This document shows, piece after piece, positions 1-9,131 of a stretch of 64,000 nucleotides of DNA. Within the stretch, counting starts at the first letter, position 1. Every line of letters begins with the position of its first letter. The DNA is from Conyzicola lurida (lineage in GTDB: Bacteria > Actinomycetota > Actinomycetes > Actinomycetales > Microbacteriaceae). The position numbers and the translations under genes were made by a program. Under the pieces are notes generated by a model. It did not search any database, was not told the origin of the DNA, and saw only the letters and a program-made list of their open reading frames with translations. Where the stretch lies: assembly GCF_014204935.1 (NCBI RefSeq), contig NZ_JACHMJ010000001.1, forward strand, positions 186,001 to 250,000, in the 5' to 3' direction.

Positions 1-664
1 GGCCGGATCCCGAGTAGGCGTCGCGGCCTTGGTCGAGAACGTAGCCGCGGTCGCAGATCTGCAGGGCGCGGCGTGCGTTCTGCTCCACGATGAGGACGGA
101 GACGCCCGCCTTGTTGATGATCGAGATGTTGATGAACGTCTCGTCCTGGCGCACGGGGGAGAGGCCGGCGCTCGGCTCGTCGAGCAGCAGCACCGTCGGG
201 TCCATCATGAGCGCCCGCGACATGGCGACCATCTGGCGCTCGCCGCCCGAGAGGGCACCCGCGCGCTGCTTGAGGCGCTTGCCGAGCTCGGGGAACAGGT
301 CGGTCACGAAGCCGAGGCGTTCCTTGAACATCTTCGGCTTCTGGTACGAGCCCATCTCGAGGTTCTCCTCGATGGTGAGGCTCGGGAAGACGTTGTTGTT
401 CTGCGGAACCATGCCGACACCGCGCGACACGAGCTTGTCGGCCTTGAGGCCGGTGATGTCGCCGCCGTTCAGCTCGATGTTGCCGCTGCGGATGTTGACC
501 TGGCCGAAGATCGCCTTCAGCAGCGTCGACTTGCCGGCGCCGTTCGGGCCGATGATGCCGACGAGTTCGCCCTTCTCGACGAAGATGCTGCAGCCGTTGA
601 GGATGTCGACGCCGGGGATGTAGCCGGCGACGAGGTCCGTGGTGCGCAGTACTGTCTCGGTCAC
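1..664 (-). CDS. livF: Branched-chain amino acid ABC transporter ATP-binding protein LivF (3' end outside window)
   Basis: One of the two cytoplasmic ATPases that drive a LivHMGF-type importer for branched-chain amino acids or related amides. Reading down from a GTG at 664, the translation shows Walker A GPNGAGKST, a Q-loop in VPQNNNVFPSLT, the signature LSGGERQM and Walker B VLLLDEP, then the H-loop region VLIVEQN. The family is usually about 235-245 residues, so about 220 residues are present and only the C-terminus is missing. The GTG overlaps the livG stop (GTGA), which indicates translational coupling. No substrate-binding protein gene is visible, but it may follow livF beyond the edge. 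The substrate is inferred from the family only. Confidence 0.9.
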   Translation of the reverse strand, partial: MTETVLRTTDLVAGYIPGVDILNGCSIFVEKGELVGIIGPNGAGKSTLLKAIFGQVNIRSGNIELNGGDITGLKADKLVSRGVGMVPQNNNVFPSLTIEENLEMGSYQKPKMFKERLGFVTDLFPELGKRLKQRAGALSGGERQMVAMSRALMMDPTVLLLDEPSAGLSPVRQDETFINISIINKAGVSVLIVEQNARRALQICDRGYVLDQGRDAYSGSG

Positions 665-1629
665 TTCGTCGCCTTCTTGGTTGTCGGCGCCGCTGCGGTG
701 CCATCTTCTTCGATTTCGTGCTCGATCTCGTGCTTGACCAGGTCGGAGTCCATCGTCTCGGCGATCTCCTGCTGTCCCGTGAGGGTGCCGAGGTCGACGT
801 CGTGGTGGGCGCCGAGGTAGGCGTCGATCACGGCGGGGTCGGTCATCACGGTCGAGGGCGGGCCCTCGGCGACGATGCGGCCCTCGGCCATCACGACCAC
901 CCAGTCGGCGATCTCGTTGACCATGTGCATGTCGTGCTCGACGAACAGAACCGTCATGCCCTGGGTCTTGAGGTCGAGGATGTGGTGCAGCAGCGACTGG
1001 GTGAGCGCCGGGTTGACGCCGGCCATTGGCTCGTCGAGCATGACCAGTTCGGGCTCGCTCATGAGAGCGCGCGCCATTTCGAGCAGCTTGCGCTGTCCGC
1101 CGGAGAGCGACGACGCGTGGTCGTCGGCCTTGGCGTCGAGCTTGAAGCGCGCGAGCAGGTCCATCGCCTTGACGGTGATCTCGTCTTCGCGGCCGCGCCA
1201 GAGCGGACGGAAGATCGCCTTGAACAGGTTCTCCCCGCCCTGGCGTCCGGCGCCGAGACGCATGTTCTCGATCACCGTCATGCCACCGAGGGCCTTGGTG
1301 AGCTGGAACGTGCGGATCATGCCGAGACGCGCGACCTTGAACGCCGGCATTCCGGCGAGGTCCTTTCCGCCGAACGTCCACGTGCCCGTGTTGGGCTTGT
1401 CGAATCCGGTGAGCAGGTTGAAGAACGTGGTCTTGCCGGCACCGTTCGGGCCGATGAGGGCCGTGATAGAACCGCGGGGGATCTCGAGGTGCGCCACGTC
1501 GACGGCGGTGAGACCGCCGAACTGGCGGCTCACGCTGTCGGCGACGACGATCGGGTCTTTTTTGGCGACACCGGGCACGATGTTGTCGACATCGAGAACC
1601 AGGTCTGCGACTGGAGTCTTATCAGACAC
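661..1629 (-). CDS. livG: Branched-chain amino acid ABC transporter ATP-binding protein LivG
   Basis: Second ATPase of the importer, 322 residues. It carries Walker A GPNGAGKTT near residue 60, the signature SLSGGQRKLLE, Walker B ELVMLDEP and the H-loop FVEHDM. It ends in a charged, Glu/Lys-rich tail of about 40 residues (EHEIEEDG...TTKKATK) that is longer than in typical LivG of about 255 residues; the first 25 residues are also extra. The ATG lies inside the end of livM (8-base overlap), and the stop overlaps livF. The four genes therefore form one tightly coupled minus-strand operon read from the promoter region upstream of livH. Confidence 0.92.
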   Translation of the reverse strand: MSDKTPVADLVLDVDNIVPGVAKKDPIVVADSVSRQFGGLTAVDVAHLEIPRGSITALIGPNGAGKTTFFNLLTGFDKPNTGTWTFGGKDLAGMPAFKVARLGMIRTFQLTKALGGMTVIENMRLGAGRQGGENLFKAIFRPLWRGREDEITVKAMDLLARFKLDAKADDHASSLSGGQRKLLEMARALMSEPELVMLDEPMAGVNPALTQSLLHHILDLKTQGMTVLFVEHDMHMVNEIADWVVVMAEGRIVAEGPPSTVMTDPAVIDAYLGAHHDVDLGTLTGQQEIAETMDSDLVKHEIEHEIEEDGTAAAPTTKKATK

Positions 1630-2650
1630 TGAAGAGCGCCTCCTTCTTCTTGCCGAAGATGCCTTGCGGCCGGAATATCACGAGCAGCATCAGCGTGACG
1701 CCGATGATGATGAAGCGGATCGGGCCCTGCTGAGTGCTCGAGATCGGCAGCAGCTCGTTCGAGACGAGCAGGCTGAGGATTCCGTCGGACAGCGACAGGG
1801 TGACCCAGAAGATGATCGAGCCGGCGATCGGACCGAAGACCGTCGCCGCTCCTCCGAGCAGCAGGATCGTGTAGAGGAAGAACGTCAGCTGCGTGCCGTA
1901 GTTGTCGGGCTGCAGCGACCGCGGCAGGATGAAGAGCGCTCCGGCGATACCGCCGAAGATTCCACCCAGGATGAGCGCCTGCATCTTGTAGGCGAACACG
2001 TTCTTGCCGAGGCTGCGGACGGCGTCCTGGTCCTCGCGGATTCCCTTGACGATGCGACCCCACGGGCTGCGGACGAGCAGGAAGACGAGGAGGCAGGCGA
2101 TGCCGACGATGACCCAGGCGACGAGACGCACCCACCACTGGTCGGCGGAGTAGGTGAGCACACCCAGTCCGAACCGGCCTTCGGCGAGCGGGTTGACCGC
2201 GTTGAAGTTGACCGCGGCGCCGTTGATGCCCTCCGAGCCTCCGGTCACGTCCGAGAACTCCGGCGTCTTGACCGAGAGGCGGATGATCTCCGCCGCCGCG
2301 ATGGTCACGATGCTGAGGTAGTCGGCGCGCAGTCGGAGTGTCGGGATGCCGAGGATGAGCGCGAAGACCGTCGATGCGATCACCGTCGCGGCCGAGGCCG
2401 CGGCGAGCAGCAGGAGCGGGTAGCCCCACTCCGGCCAGTCGAGGGCCCATCCGGGAACGGGGAGCTGGCCGAGCTGCACGGTCGTGATCGCGAAGGCGTA
2501 GCCTCCGACGGCCATAAAGCCGGCCTGACCGAAGTTCAGGAGGCCCGTGAAGCCGAAGTGCACGGCGAGGCCGAGCGCCGCGAGCGCGTATGCCGCGGTG
2601 GTCGGGGAGAAGATCTCTCCGAATGCGAGGGGGATGAAGTTGTAATCCAT
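1622..2650 (-). CDS. livM: Branched-chain amino acid ABC transporter permease LivM
   Basis: Inner-membrane permease of 342 residues, partner of LivH. Multiple hydrophobic segments are evident. The conserved permease stretch GLLNFGQAGFMAVGGYAFA is near residue 40, and the cytoplasmic coupling region is around GIREDQDAVRSLGKN. The C-terminal segment ends in IFRPQGIFGKKKE, which parallels the end of LivH (LFRPQGILGRRERIG). The gene starts 9 bases after the livH stop and overlaps livG. The length and motif order are normal for the family. Confidence 0.92.
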   Translation of the reverse strand: MDYNFIPLAFGEIFSPTTAAYALAALGLAVHFGFTGLLNFGQAGFMAVGGYAFAITTVQLGQLPVPGWALDWPEWGYPLLLLAAASAATVIASTVFALILGIPTLRLRADYLSIVTIAAAEIIRLSVKTPEFSDVTGGSEGINGAAVNFNAVNPLAEGRFGLGVLTYSADQWWVRLVAWVIVGIACLLVFLLVRSPWGRIVKGIREDQDAVRSLGKNVFAYKMQALILGGIFGGIAGALFILPRSLQPDNYGTQLTFFLYTILLLGGAATVFGPIAGSIIFWVTLSLSDGILSLLVSNELLPISSTQQGPIRFIIIGVTLMLLVIFRPQGIFGKKKEALFSV

Positions 2651-2659
2651 GTGTTTTCC

Positions 2660-4024
2660 CTAGCCGATTCTCTCGCGGCGACCGAGGATGCCCTGAGGTC
2701 TGAAGAGCAGGATGATGATCATGATCACGAGGGCCGCGACGTACTTGAGGTTCTCGGGGATCCAGATCGTTGACACGTTGATGAAGACACCGATGACGAG
2801 CGAGCCGACCAGGGCTCCGAACGCGGTACCGAGTCCACCGAGCGTGACGGCGGCGAAGACGAGGAGCAGGATCGAGGCTCCCGTGTCCCAGCGCAGCGAC
2901 TGGTAGTAGCCGATGAAGACGCCGGAGAGGGCCGCGAGGGCCGCTCCGCCGATCCAGACGATACGGATGACGCCCTCGACGTCGATGCCGGAGGCCGCTG
3001 CCAGCGACCGGTTGTCGGCGACCGCTCGGGTGGCCTTACCGATCTTGGTGCGCAGCAGTACGAACGCCACGGCGAGCAGGAGCACGATCGCGATGACCGC
3101 TCCCGCGACATCCGTGAATCTCAAGCTCACGGAACCGATGACCAAGAACGGCTTCGGGTCGCTGGGGAGCGAGAGACGGTCGGCGCCCCAGATGAACGCG
3201 AACAGGTAGCGCAGCACGAGCGAGAGACCGATCGTGACGATCATCAGCGGGATCAGCCCGAGGCCGCGCTTACGCAGCGGTTTCCAGAGGCCGGCGTCCT
3301 GCACGTAGCCGAACACACCGCCGAGCACCACGGCGACCACGATGGCCAGCGGTGCAGGCCAGCCGAAGATGCCGCTGAACGTGTACGCCATCAGAGCACC
3401 GAAGGTCACCAGCTCGCCGTGGGCGAAGTTGTTGAGGCCGGTGGTGCCGTAGATCAGCGAGAGGCCGATGGCCGCGAGCGCGATCAGCAGACCGAAGATC
3501 AGACCCGAGACGACCTTGGGCCAGAACAGGGTCAAGAAGTCGGGGCCGGATGACGCGCTGCTGCCGCCACCGCCCGCGGACGGGGTCGGTTCCGCGCCCA
3601 TCGCCGGGTTGTCCGGCGAGACCAGGAAGATGCCGGGGGCATTCTGCTGTCCGGCCGACACCGTGATGTCGCGGGGGTTCTTGTTCGGGAAGCCTGCCTC
3701 GGGAGGAAGCGTCGACTCGTCGATCGTGATCGTGTAGTCGCCGGGCTCTTCGAGGCCGATGATGACCTTGCCGTCTTCACCGGTGACCAGGTCTTCGTCC
3801 ACGCCGTCGCCCGACACGTTGACGCCGATGTTCGGCATGTTCGCTTTGTCGGCGGCGAGGCGCACCCAGACTTGGATGGTCTGCTCTGCGTCTTCGGGGG
3901 GAATAACGTCGGTCGGTACTGATGCGTGCGCCGAGGCTGGCATCAATGCCAGAAGCGTCACCGCCAGACCGAATGCTCCGAGTACGAGCTTGCGGGCTCG
4001 ACTCTTCTGCGCGGGCTCTGCCAC
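2660..4024 (-). CDS. livH: LivH permease fused to an N-terminal secreted domain
   Basis: Permease of the same importer, 454 residues against about 290-310 for ordinary LivH. Residues 1-34 look like a signal peptide ending near SAHA-S. Residues about 44-136 are a soluble, probably beta-rich segment (phrases such as GDYTITIDESTLP and RDITVSAGQQNAP), and residues about 141-161 are a Pro/Gly/Ser-rich linker. The permease proper starts near residue 167 (FWPKVVSGLIFGLL) with the conserved LSLIYGTTGLNNFAHGELV. The start is GTG at 4024 with GGAGGT six bases upstream. The extra domain should lie outside the membrane, where it could contact the binding protein or substrate; this is inference. The permease assignment is firm, the role of the extension unknown. 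Confidence 0.88.
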   Translation of the reverse strand: MAEPAQKSRARKLVLGAFGLAVTLLALMPASAHASVPTDVIPPEDAEQTIQVWVRLAADKANMPNIGVNVSGDGVDEDLVTGEDGKVIIGLEEPGDYTITIDESTLPPEAGFPNKNPRDITVSAGQQNAPGIFLVSPDNPAMGAEPTPSAGGGGSSASSGPDFLTLFWPKVVSGLIFGLLIALAAIGLSLIYGTTGLNNFAHGELVTFGALMAYTFSGIFGWPAPLAIVVAVVLGGVFGYVQDAGLWKPLRKRGLGLIPLMIVTIGLSLVLRYLFAFIWGADRLSLPSDPKPFLVIGSVSLRFTDVAGAVIAIVLLLAVAFVLLRTKIGKATRAVADNRSLAAASGIDVEGVIRIVWIGGAALAALSGVFIGYYQSLRWDTGASILLLVFAAVTLGGLGTAFGALVGSLVIGVFINVSTIWIPENLKYVAALVIMIIILLFRPQGILGRRERIG

Positions 4025-4088
4025 GGATGGACCTCCAGGTGTCGTTCACTAACTGCTGTGTTTTGTCGAACAACGCCTGTCATCGACA

Positions 4089-4116
4089 CCCATAAAGTAC
4101 CCCGGGGATGTGTCAA
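4089..4116 (-). promoter_or_regulatory. Candidate promoter of the liv operon with a central palindrome
   Basis: On the minus strand TTGACA (4116-4111) is followed after 16 bases by TATGGG (4094-4089). The palindrome CCCCGGGG (4100-4107) lies between the two boxes, where a regulator could act. The -35 box is perfect and the -10 box is weak. No regulator gene is adjacent. Confidence 0.4.
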
Positions 4117-4167
4117 TCGTGTTTCGACGCTGAAACGCGCAATCGCAATCCTCACGCGGGAACATAA

Positions 4168-5751
<1,584 letters not shown>

Positions 5752-5762
5752 CGCTGCACCGC

Positions 5763-5801
5763 CGACACCCGTCGCGACCTCACCGGTCGCGGCGGGTGTC
5801 G
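5763..5801 (+). terminator. Hairpin terminator after guaB
   Basis: A 17-bp stem with one G-T wobble (arms 5763-5779 and 5785-5801) and a five-base loop starts 12 bases after the guaB stop. There is no long T run, which is usual for high-GC actinobacterial terminators. Confidence 0.7.
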
Positions 5802-5842
5802 TCGGTTAACGGAGCCGGTGGTTGGGCCGCTCGGCGACCGTA

Positions 5843-5950
5843 TCGAAACCCGGCCTTTAGGGCGGATGACGCTAGGTGGCCAGTTTGCGCTGGTCGGTCG
5901 GGGCGATGACGTGCCGAAGTGGCCGGGTGGGGTTTCGACGGGCTCAGCCC
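5843..5950. repeat. Intergenic palindromic repeat, degenerate, with a GGTTTCGAC half-site
   Basis: TCGAAACCCGGCC (5843-5855) is mirrored by the bases at 5921-5938 (GGCCGGGTGGGGTTTCGA). The right edge continues as GGTTTCGACGGGCTCAGCCC (5931-5950), which is one arm of the dispersed palindrome seen intact at 37751-37789. It fills the gap between guaB and the minus-strand NAD-kinase-like gene and touches the end of the latter. Confidence 0.55.
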
Positions 5951-6849
5951 GCGGGGACTACGAGGTTCAGCCGCCGGGCGCTCAGCCCCACCGAGATGCG
6001 CTGGCCCCAGCCCGCGATCAGGTAGTCGCGCTCGATGCCGTCGCCGAAGATCACGAGGCGGTCGCTCTCGACGAGCAGCTCGAGGCGCTGGCCCTCGGTG
6101 AGCACCCCGCCGGTGAGCGTCGTGCCGGTCGCGATCGACGGCCAGGCCTCGCGCGTGAACCACGAGATGCCCGTCGAGGTGGGCGGCGGCAGCAGGCTCG
6201 CGGCGACGTGGCGGTCGCTCGCGATCGACGAGGTCCAGCCGGTGCTGCCGGTTCCGGTGCCGGCGATGATGCCCGACGACGAGTGCCGCTCGGATCCCCG
6301 CTCGGGAACCGTCACGGTATAGCGGGCCGACTGGTGTCCGCTGTCGCCGATGTAGAGGTCGTTGAGCGCCTCGAGCGACTGCCCGTCGTCGAGCGTGGCC
6401 TGCACCATGGCGCGCGACTCGACCCGGGCGTGACCCGTTCGCACGTGCTGGACGACGGCCGCGGCATCCGTCGGTCTGTGGGCCACCAGCACGCCGGGGT
6501 TGCGCTCGGGCTCGGGGTTGACGCCGACGACCGGCTGGCCGGCGAGGTATTTGGCGACGTTGGCGACGAGCCCGTCCTGGCCGATCGGCATGACGATGTC
6601 TTCGGGTGCGAAGAGGTAGCGGTCGAGCTCGGAGCGCTCGAGCCGGGCCTGCCGCACGTCGTTCGGCAGCCGGGTGGAGACCTCGTGGATGGCCTCCTCG
6701 AGCACCTCGTGCCGCTCGCGCACCTCGTCGATCGAGCGCCCGCGCTCGCGCAGGAAGAACTCGGCCTGCCCGTAGGTCGCGTGCCGCTCGAGCAGCTCGG
6801 TGTACTCCGACCGGCGGTGCACGAGCACCACGCGCGCGGCGAGTGCCAT
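5944..6849 (-). CDS. NAD-kinase-like protein
   Basis: 301 residues. The C-terminal two thirds resemble the ATP-NAD kinase fold. A GQDG motif (residues 90-93) stands where NAD kinases have GGDG and keeps the catalytic Asp92; it is followed by PVVGVNPEPERNPGVL and a TGSTG loop in IIAGTGTGSTGW that matches the conserved TPTGSTAY region. The N-terminal 80 residues are charged and probably helical. The gene starts 2 bases after the SPFH gene upstream, so the two form an operon. True NAD kinase activity is uncertain because of the altered motif; a related nucleotide or lipid kinase is the alternative. Confidence 0.65.
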   Translation of the reverse strand: MALAARVVLVHRRSEYTELLERHATYGQAEFFLRERGRSIDEVRERHEVLEEAIHEVSTRLPNDVRQARLERSELDRYLFAPEDIVMPIGQDGLVANVAKYLAGQPVVGVNPEPERNPGVLVAHRPTDAAAVVQHVRTGHARVESRAMVQATLDDGQSLEALNDLYIGDSGHQSARYTVTVPERGSERHSSSGIIAGTGTGSTGWTSSIASDRHVAASLLPPPTSTGISWFTREAWPSIATGTTLTGGVLTEGQRLELLVESDRLVIFGDGIERDYLIAGWGQRISVGLSARRLNLVVPAG

Positions 6850-6851
6850 GA

Positions 6852-7889
6852 CTACGCCGCGGGGCCGCGGGTGATGCGGCTGAGCGCCTCGGTCACGATG
6901 TCGGGCGTGAGGTTGAGGGTGCCGATGCTGGGCAGGTTCTCGGCCAGGCTCTGCATCGCGAGCGCGGTGAGCACGGCGGGGTCGATGCCGGCGTAGGAGG
7001 CGAGGCGCGCGGTCTCCGCCTCGGCGTTCGCGGCACCGAGGGTGCGGGTCGACTCGGCCCGGGCGGCGGACTCGATCTGCACGCGCGAGGCGTCGGCGCG
7101 GGTCTGCACGTCGTTCTGCTCGGCTTTGGCCTTCGCGGCGATCAGCTGCGTGGCTGCTTCCTCCTGCGCGCGCTTCTGCGCGTTCGCGCCCTCCTGCCGA
7201 ACGAGCAGCTCCTCGCGGGTGGCGAGCTCGATCTTGCTCTGCAGCTCGTTCTCGGCGATGGCCCGCTCGCGCTCGACCGCGATCGCGCGGCGCTCGTAGG
7301 TGGCCTTGTCGGCGTCCTGCTGAACGCGCTCGCGCACCGGAACCTCGAGGGCCCGCTCGAGGTCGGCCTGCGGACGGATCGACACGATGCGGACGCCGAT
7401 GACGATGATGGATGTCTCGGCGAGACGTGCGTCGCCGGCGAGGCCCGCTGTCGTGACCGCACGCACCGCGGGGACACCCTGTCCGAGCAGGTCGACGAGG
7501 TTGACCGTGGTGATGTGCTCGACCGCGTACTGCTGCGCGAGCTCGGTGATGCGCGTGCCGACCTGCTCGAGCGGCTTGCCGAGCCAGCGGCCGTTGTACG
7601 GGTCGATGGAGAAGTCGATGCGGCCGGCGGCGACGGTCGGGTCGCCGAACCGGTAGGTGACGGTGGCCTGCACGCTGACCTCCTGGAAGTCGAGCGTGCG
7701 CGCGCCGAAGACCACGGAGAGCTCGGATTCGGCGACGGGGACCTCGCTGATCGCCGAGTTGAGGGCGCGGAACCAGAACGAGATACCCGGCCCCGAGTGC
7801 ACGACCTTGCCGCGCTGCGCGTGCACGATGTGACTGGTGGGAATCGACCTCAGGTGGCGTGCGAACGGAAAGCTTCGGATGTCGGCCAT
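6852..7889 (-). CDS. SPFH (band 7) domain protein
   Basis: 345 residues without an obvious transmembrane segment. Residues about 15-190 fit the SPFH/band-7 fold (phrases GKVVHSGPGISFWFR and VQATVTYRFGDPTVAA). They are followed by a long Ala/Glu/Arg-rich region (about 190-290) expected to form a coiled coil, typical of proteins that oligomerise into membrane-associated rings. It is first in a two-gene minus-strand unit with the NAD-kinase-like gene, and divergent from guaB3. Related SPFH proteins scaffold membrane microdomains or proteases; its specific partner here is probably the downstream kinase-like protein, by context only. Confidence 0.8.
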   Translation of the reverse strand: MADIRSFPFARHLRSIPTSHIVHAQRGKVVHSGPGISFWFRALNSAISEVPVAESELSVVFGARTLDFQEVSVQATVTYRFGDPTVAAGRIDFSIDPYNGRWLGKPLEQVGTRITELAQQYAVEHITTVNLVDLLGQGVPAVRAVTTAGLAGDARLAETSIIVIGVRIVSIRPQADLERALEVPVRERVQQDADKATYERRAIAVERERAIAENELQSKIELATREELLVRQEGANAQKRAQEEAATQLIAAKAKAEQNDVQTRADASRVQIESAARAESTRTLGAANAEAETARLASYAGIDPAVLTALAMQSLAENLPSIGTLNLTPDIVTEALSRITRGPAA

Positions 7890-7962
7890 GATTCCCCTTT
7901 ATCGACTGGTCGTACTAGCTTCCCTCAGTTTAGTGAGAGCCCGTGGCCGGTAAGCTTGCCGG

Positions 7963-9084
7963 GTGAGTGATATCGAAATCGGCCGCGCCAAGCGCGCTCG
8001 CCGTGTGTACGCCTTTGACGACATTGCGATCGTGCCTTCTCGGCGCACGCGTGACCCTCAGGACGTGTCCATCAGCTGGACCATCGACGCGTACACCTTC
8101 CAGATCCCCGTGCTCGCGGCACCGATGGACTCCGTGGTGAGCCCCGAGACCGCGATCGCGATCGGCCAGCTCGGCGGCCTCGGCGTGCTCGACCTCGAGG
8201 GCCTCTGGACCCGCTACGACGACCCCACCTCCCTGCTGAAAGAGATCAGCGAGCTGCCGGCCGCCACCGCGACCGCCCGCATGCAGGAGATCTACTCCGA
8301 GCCCGTCAAGCCCGAGCTCATCCGCGACCGCCTCGCCCAGATCCGCGCGGCGGGCGTCACCGTCGCCGGCGCGCTCAGCCCGCAGCGCACGCAGGAGTTC
8401 TACGAGACCGTCGTCGCCGCCGGCGTCGACATGTTCGTCATCCGCGGCACCACGGTGAGCGCCGAGCACGTCTCGAAGAGCACCGAGCCCCTCAACCTCA
8501 AGAAGTTCATCTACGAACTCGACGTCCCCGTCATCGTCGGCGGCGCGGCCACCTACACGGCGGCCCTGCACCTCATGCGCACCGGAGCGGCCGGCGTGCT
8601 CGTCGGCTTCGGCGGCGGCGCTGCCTCCACCACCCGGGCGAGCCTCGGTATCCACGCGCCGATGGCAACTGCGGTGTCGGATGTCGCGGGTGCACGTCGC
8701 GACTACATGGACGAGTCGGGCGGGCGATACGTCCACGTCATCGCCGACGGCGGCCTCGGAACCTCCGGCGACATCGTCAAGGCGATCTCGGTCGGAGCCG
8801 ACGCGGTCATGCTCGGCACCACCCTCGCCCGCGCCACCGACGCGCCCGGCAACGGCTTCCACTGGGGCCCTGAGGCGCACCACTCCGAACTTCCCCGCGG
8901 CAACCGCGTCGAGGTGGGCTCGCTCGCCCCCCTCGCCGAGATCCTCAACGGCCCCTCGGCGGTCGCCGACGGGCGCGTCAACCTCATGGGCGCCCTCCGG
9001 CGCTCGATGGCCACGACCGGCTACTCCGACCTGAAGGAATTCCAGCGCGTCGAGGTCGTCGTCGCGCCGTATCTGCAGAGTTAA
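7963..9084 (+). CDS. guaB3: GuaB3 family IMP dehydrogenase-related protein
   Basis: 373 residues, an IMPDH-type barrel without CBS domains. The N-terminus (RAKRARRVYAFDDIAIVPS) is typical of the actinobacterial GuaB3 family. The catalytic loop reads GGAASTTRASLG, so the nucleophilic Cys of true IMPDH (GSICTTR) is replaced by Ser, and ordinary IMP oxidation is doubtful. The GTG start lies 6 bases after a TAAGCT box (7951-7956), which suggests a leaderless transcript. It is followed by glpD after 47 bases. The related canonical enzyme guaB is 3 kb away. The family assignment is firm, the function unsettled. Confidence 0.88.
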   Translation: MSDIEIGRAKRARRVYAFDDIAIVPSRRTRDPQDVSISWTIDAYTFQIPVLAAPMDSVVSPETAIAIGQLGGLGVLDLEGLWTRYDDPTSLLKEISELPAATATARMQEIYSEPVKPELIRDRLAQIRAAGVTVAGALSPQRTQEFYETVVAAGVDMFVIRGTTVSAEHVSKSTEPLNLKKFIYELDVPVIVGGAATYTAALHLMRTGAAGVLVGFGGGAASTTRASLGIHAPMATAVSDVAGARRDYMDESGGRYVHVIADGGLGTSGDIVKAISVGADAVMLGTTLARATDAPGNGFHWGPEAHHSELPRGNRVEVGSLAPLAEILNGPSAVADGRVNLMGALRRSMATTGYSDLKEFQRVEVVVAPYLQS

Positions 9085-9094
9085 CCGAACCGGC

Positions 9095-9112
9095 CGCCGC
9101 GTTCCCGCGGCG
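9095..9112 (+). other. Intercistronic hairpin between guaB3 and glpD
   Basis: CGCCGCG (9095-9101) and CGCGGCG (9106-9112) form a seven-bp stem with a four-base loop just before the glpD ribosome-binding site. It could weaken read-through from guaB3. It is too short to call a terminator. Confidence 0.3.
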
Positions 9113-9131
9113 ACCCGATAAGGAGACACCG

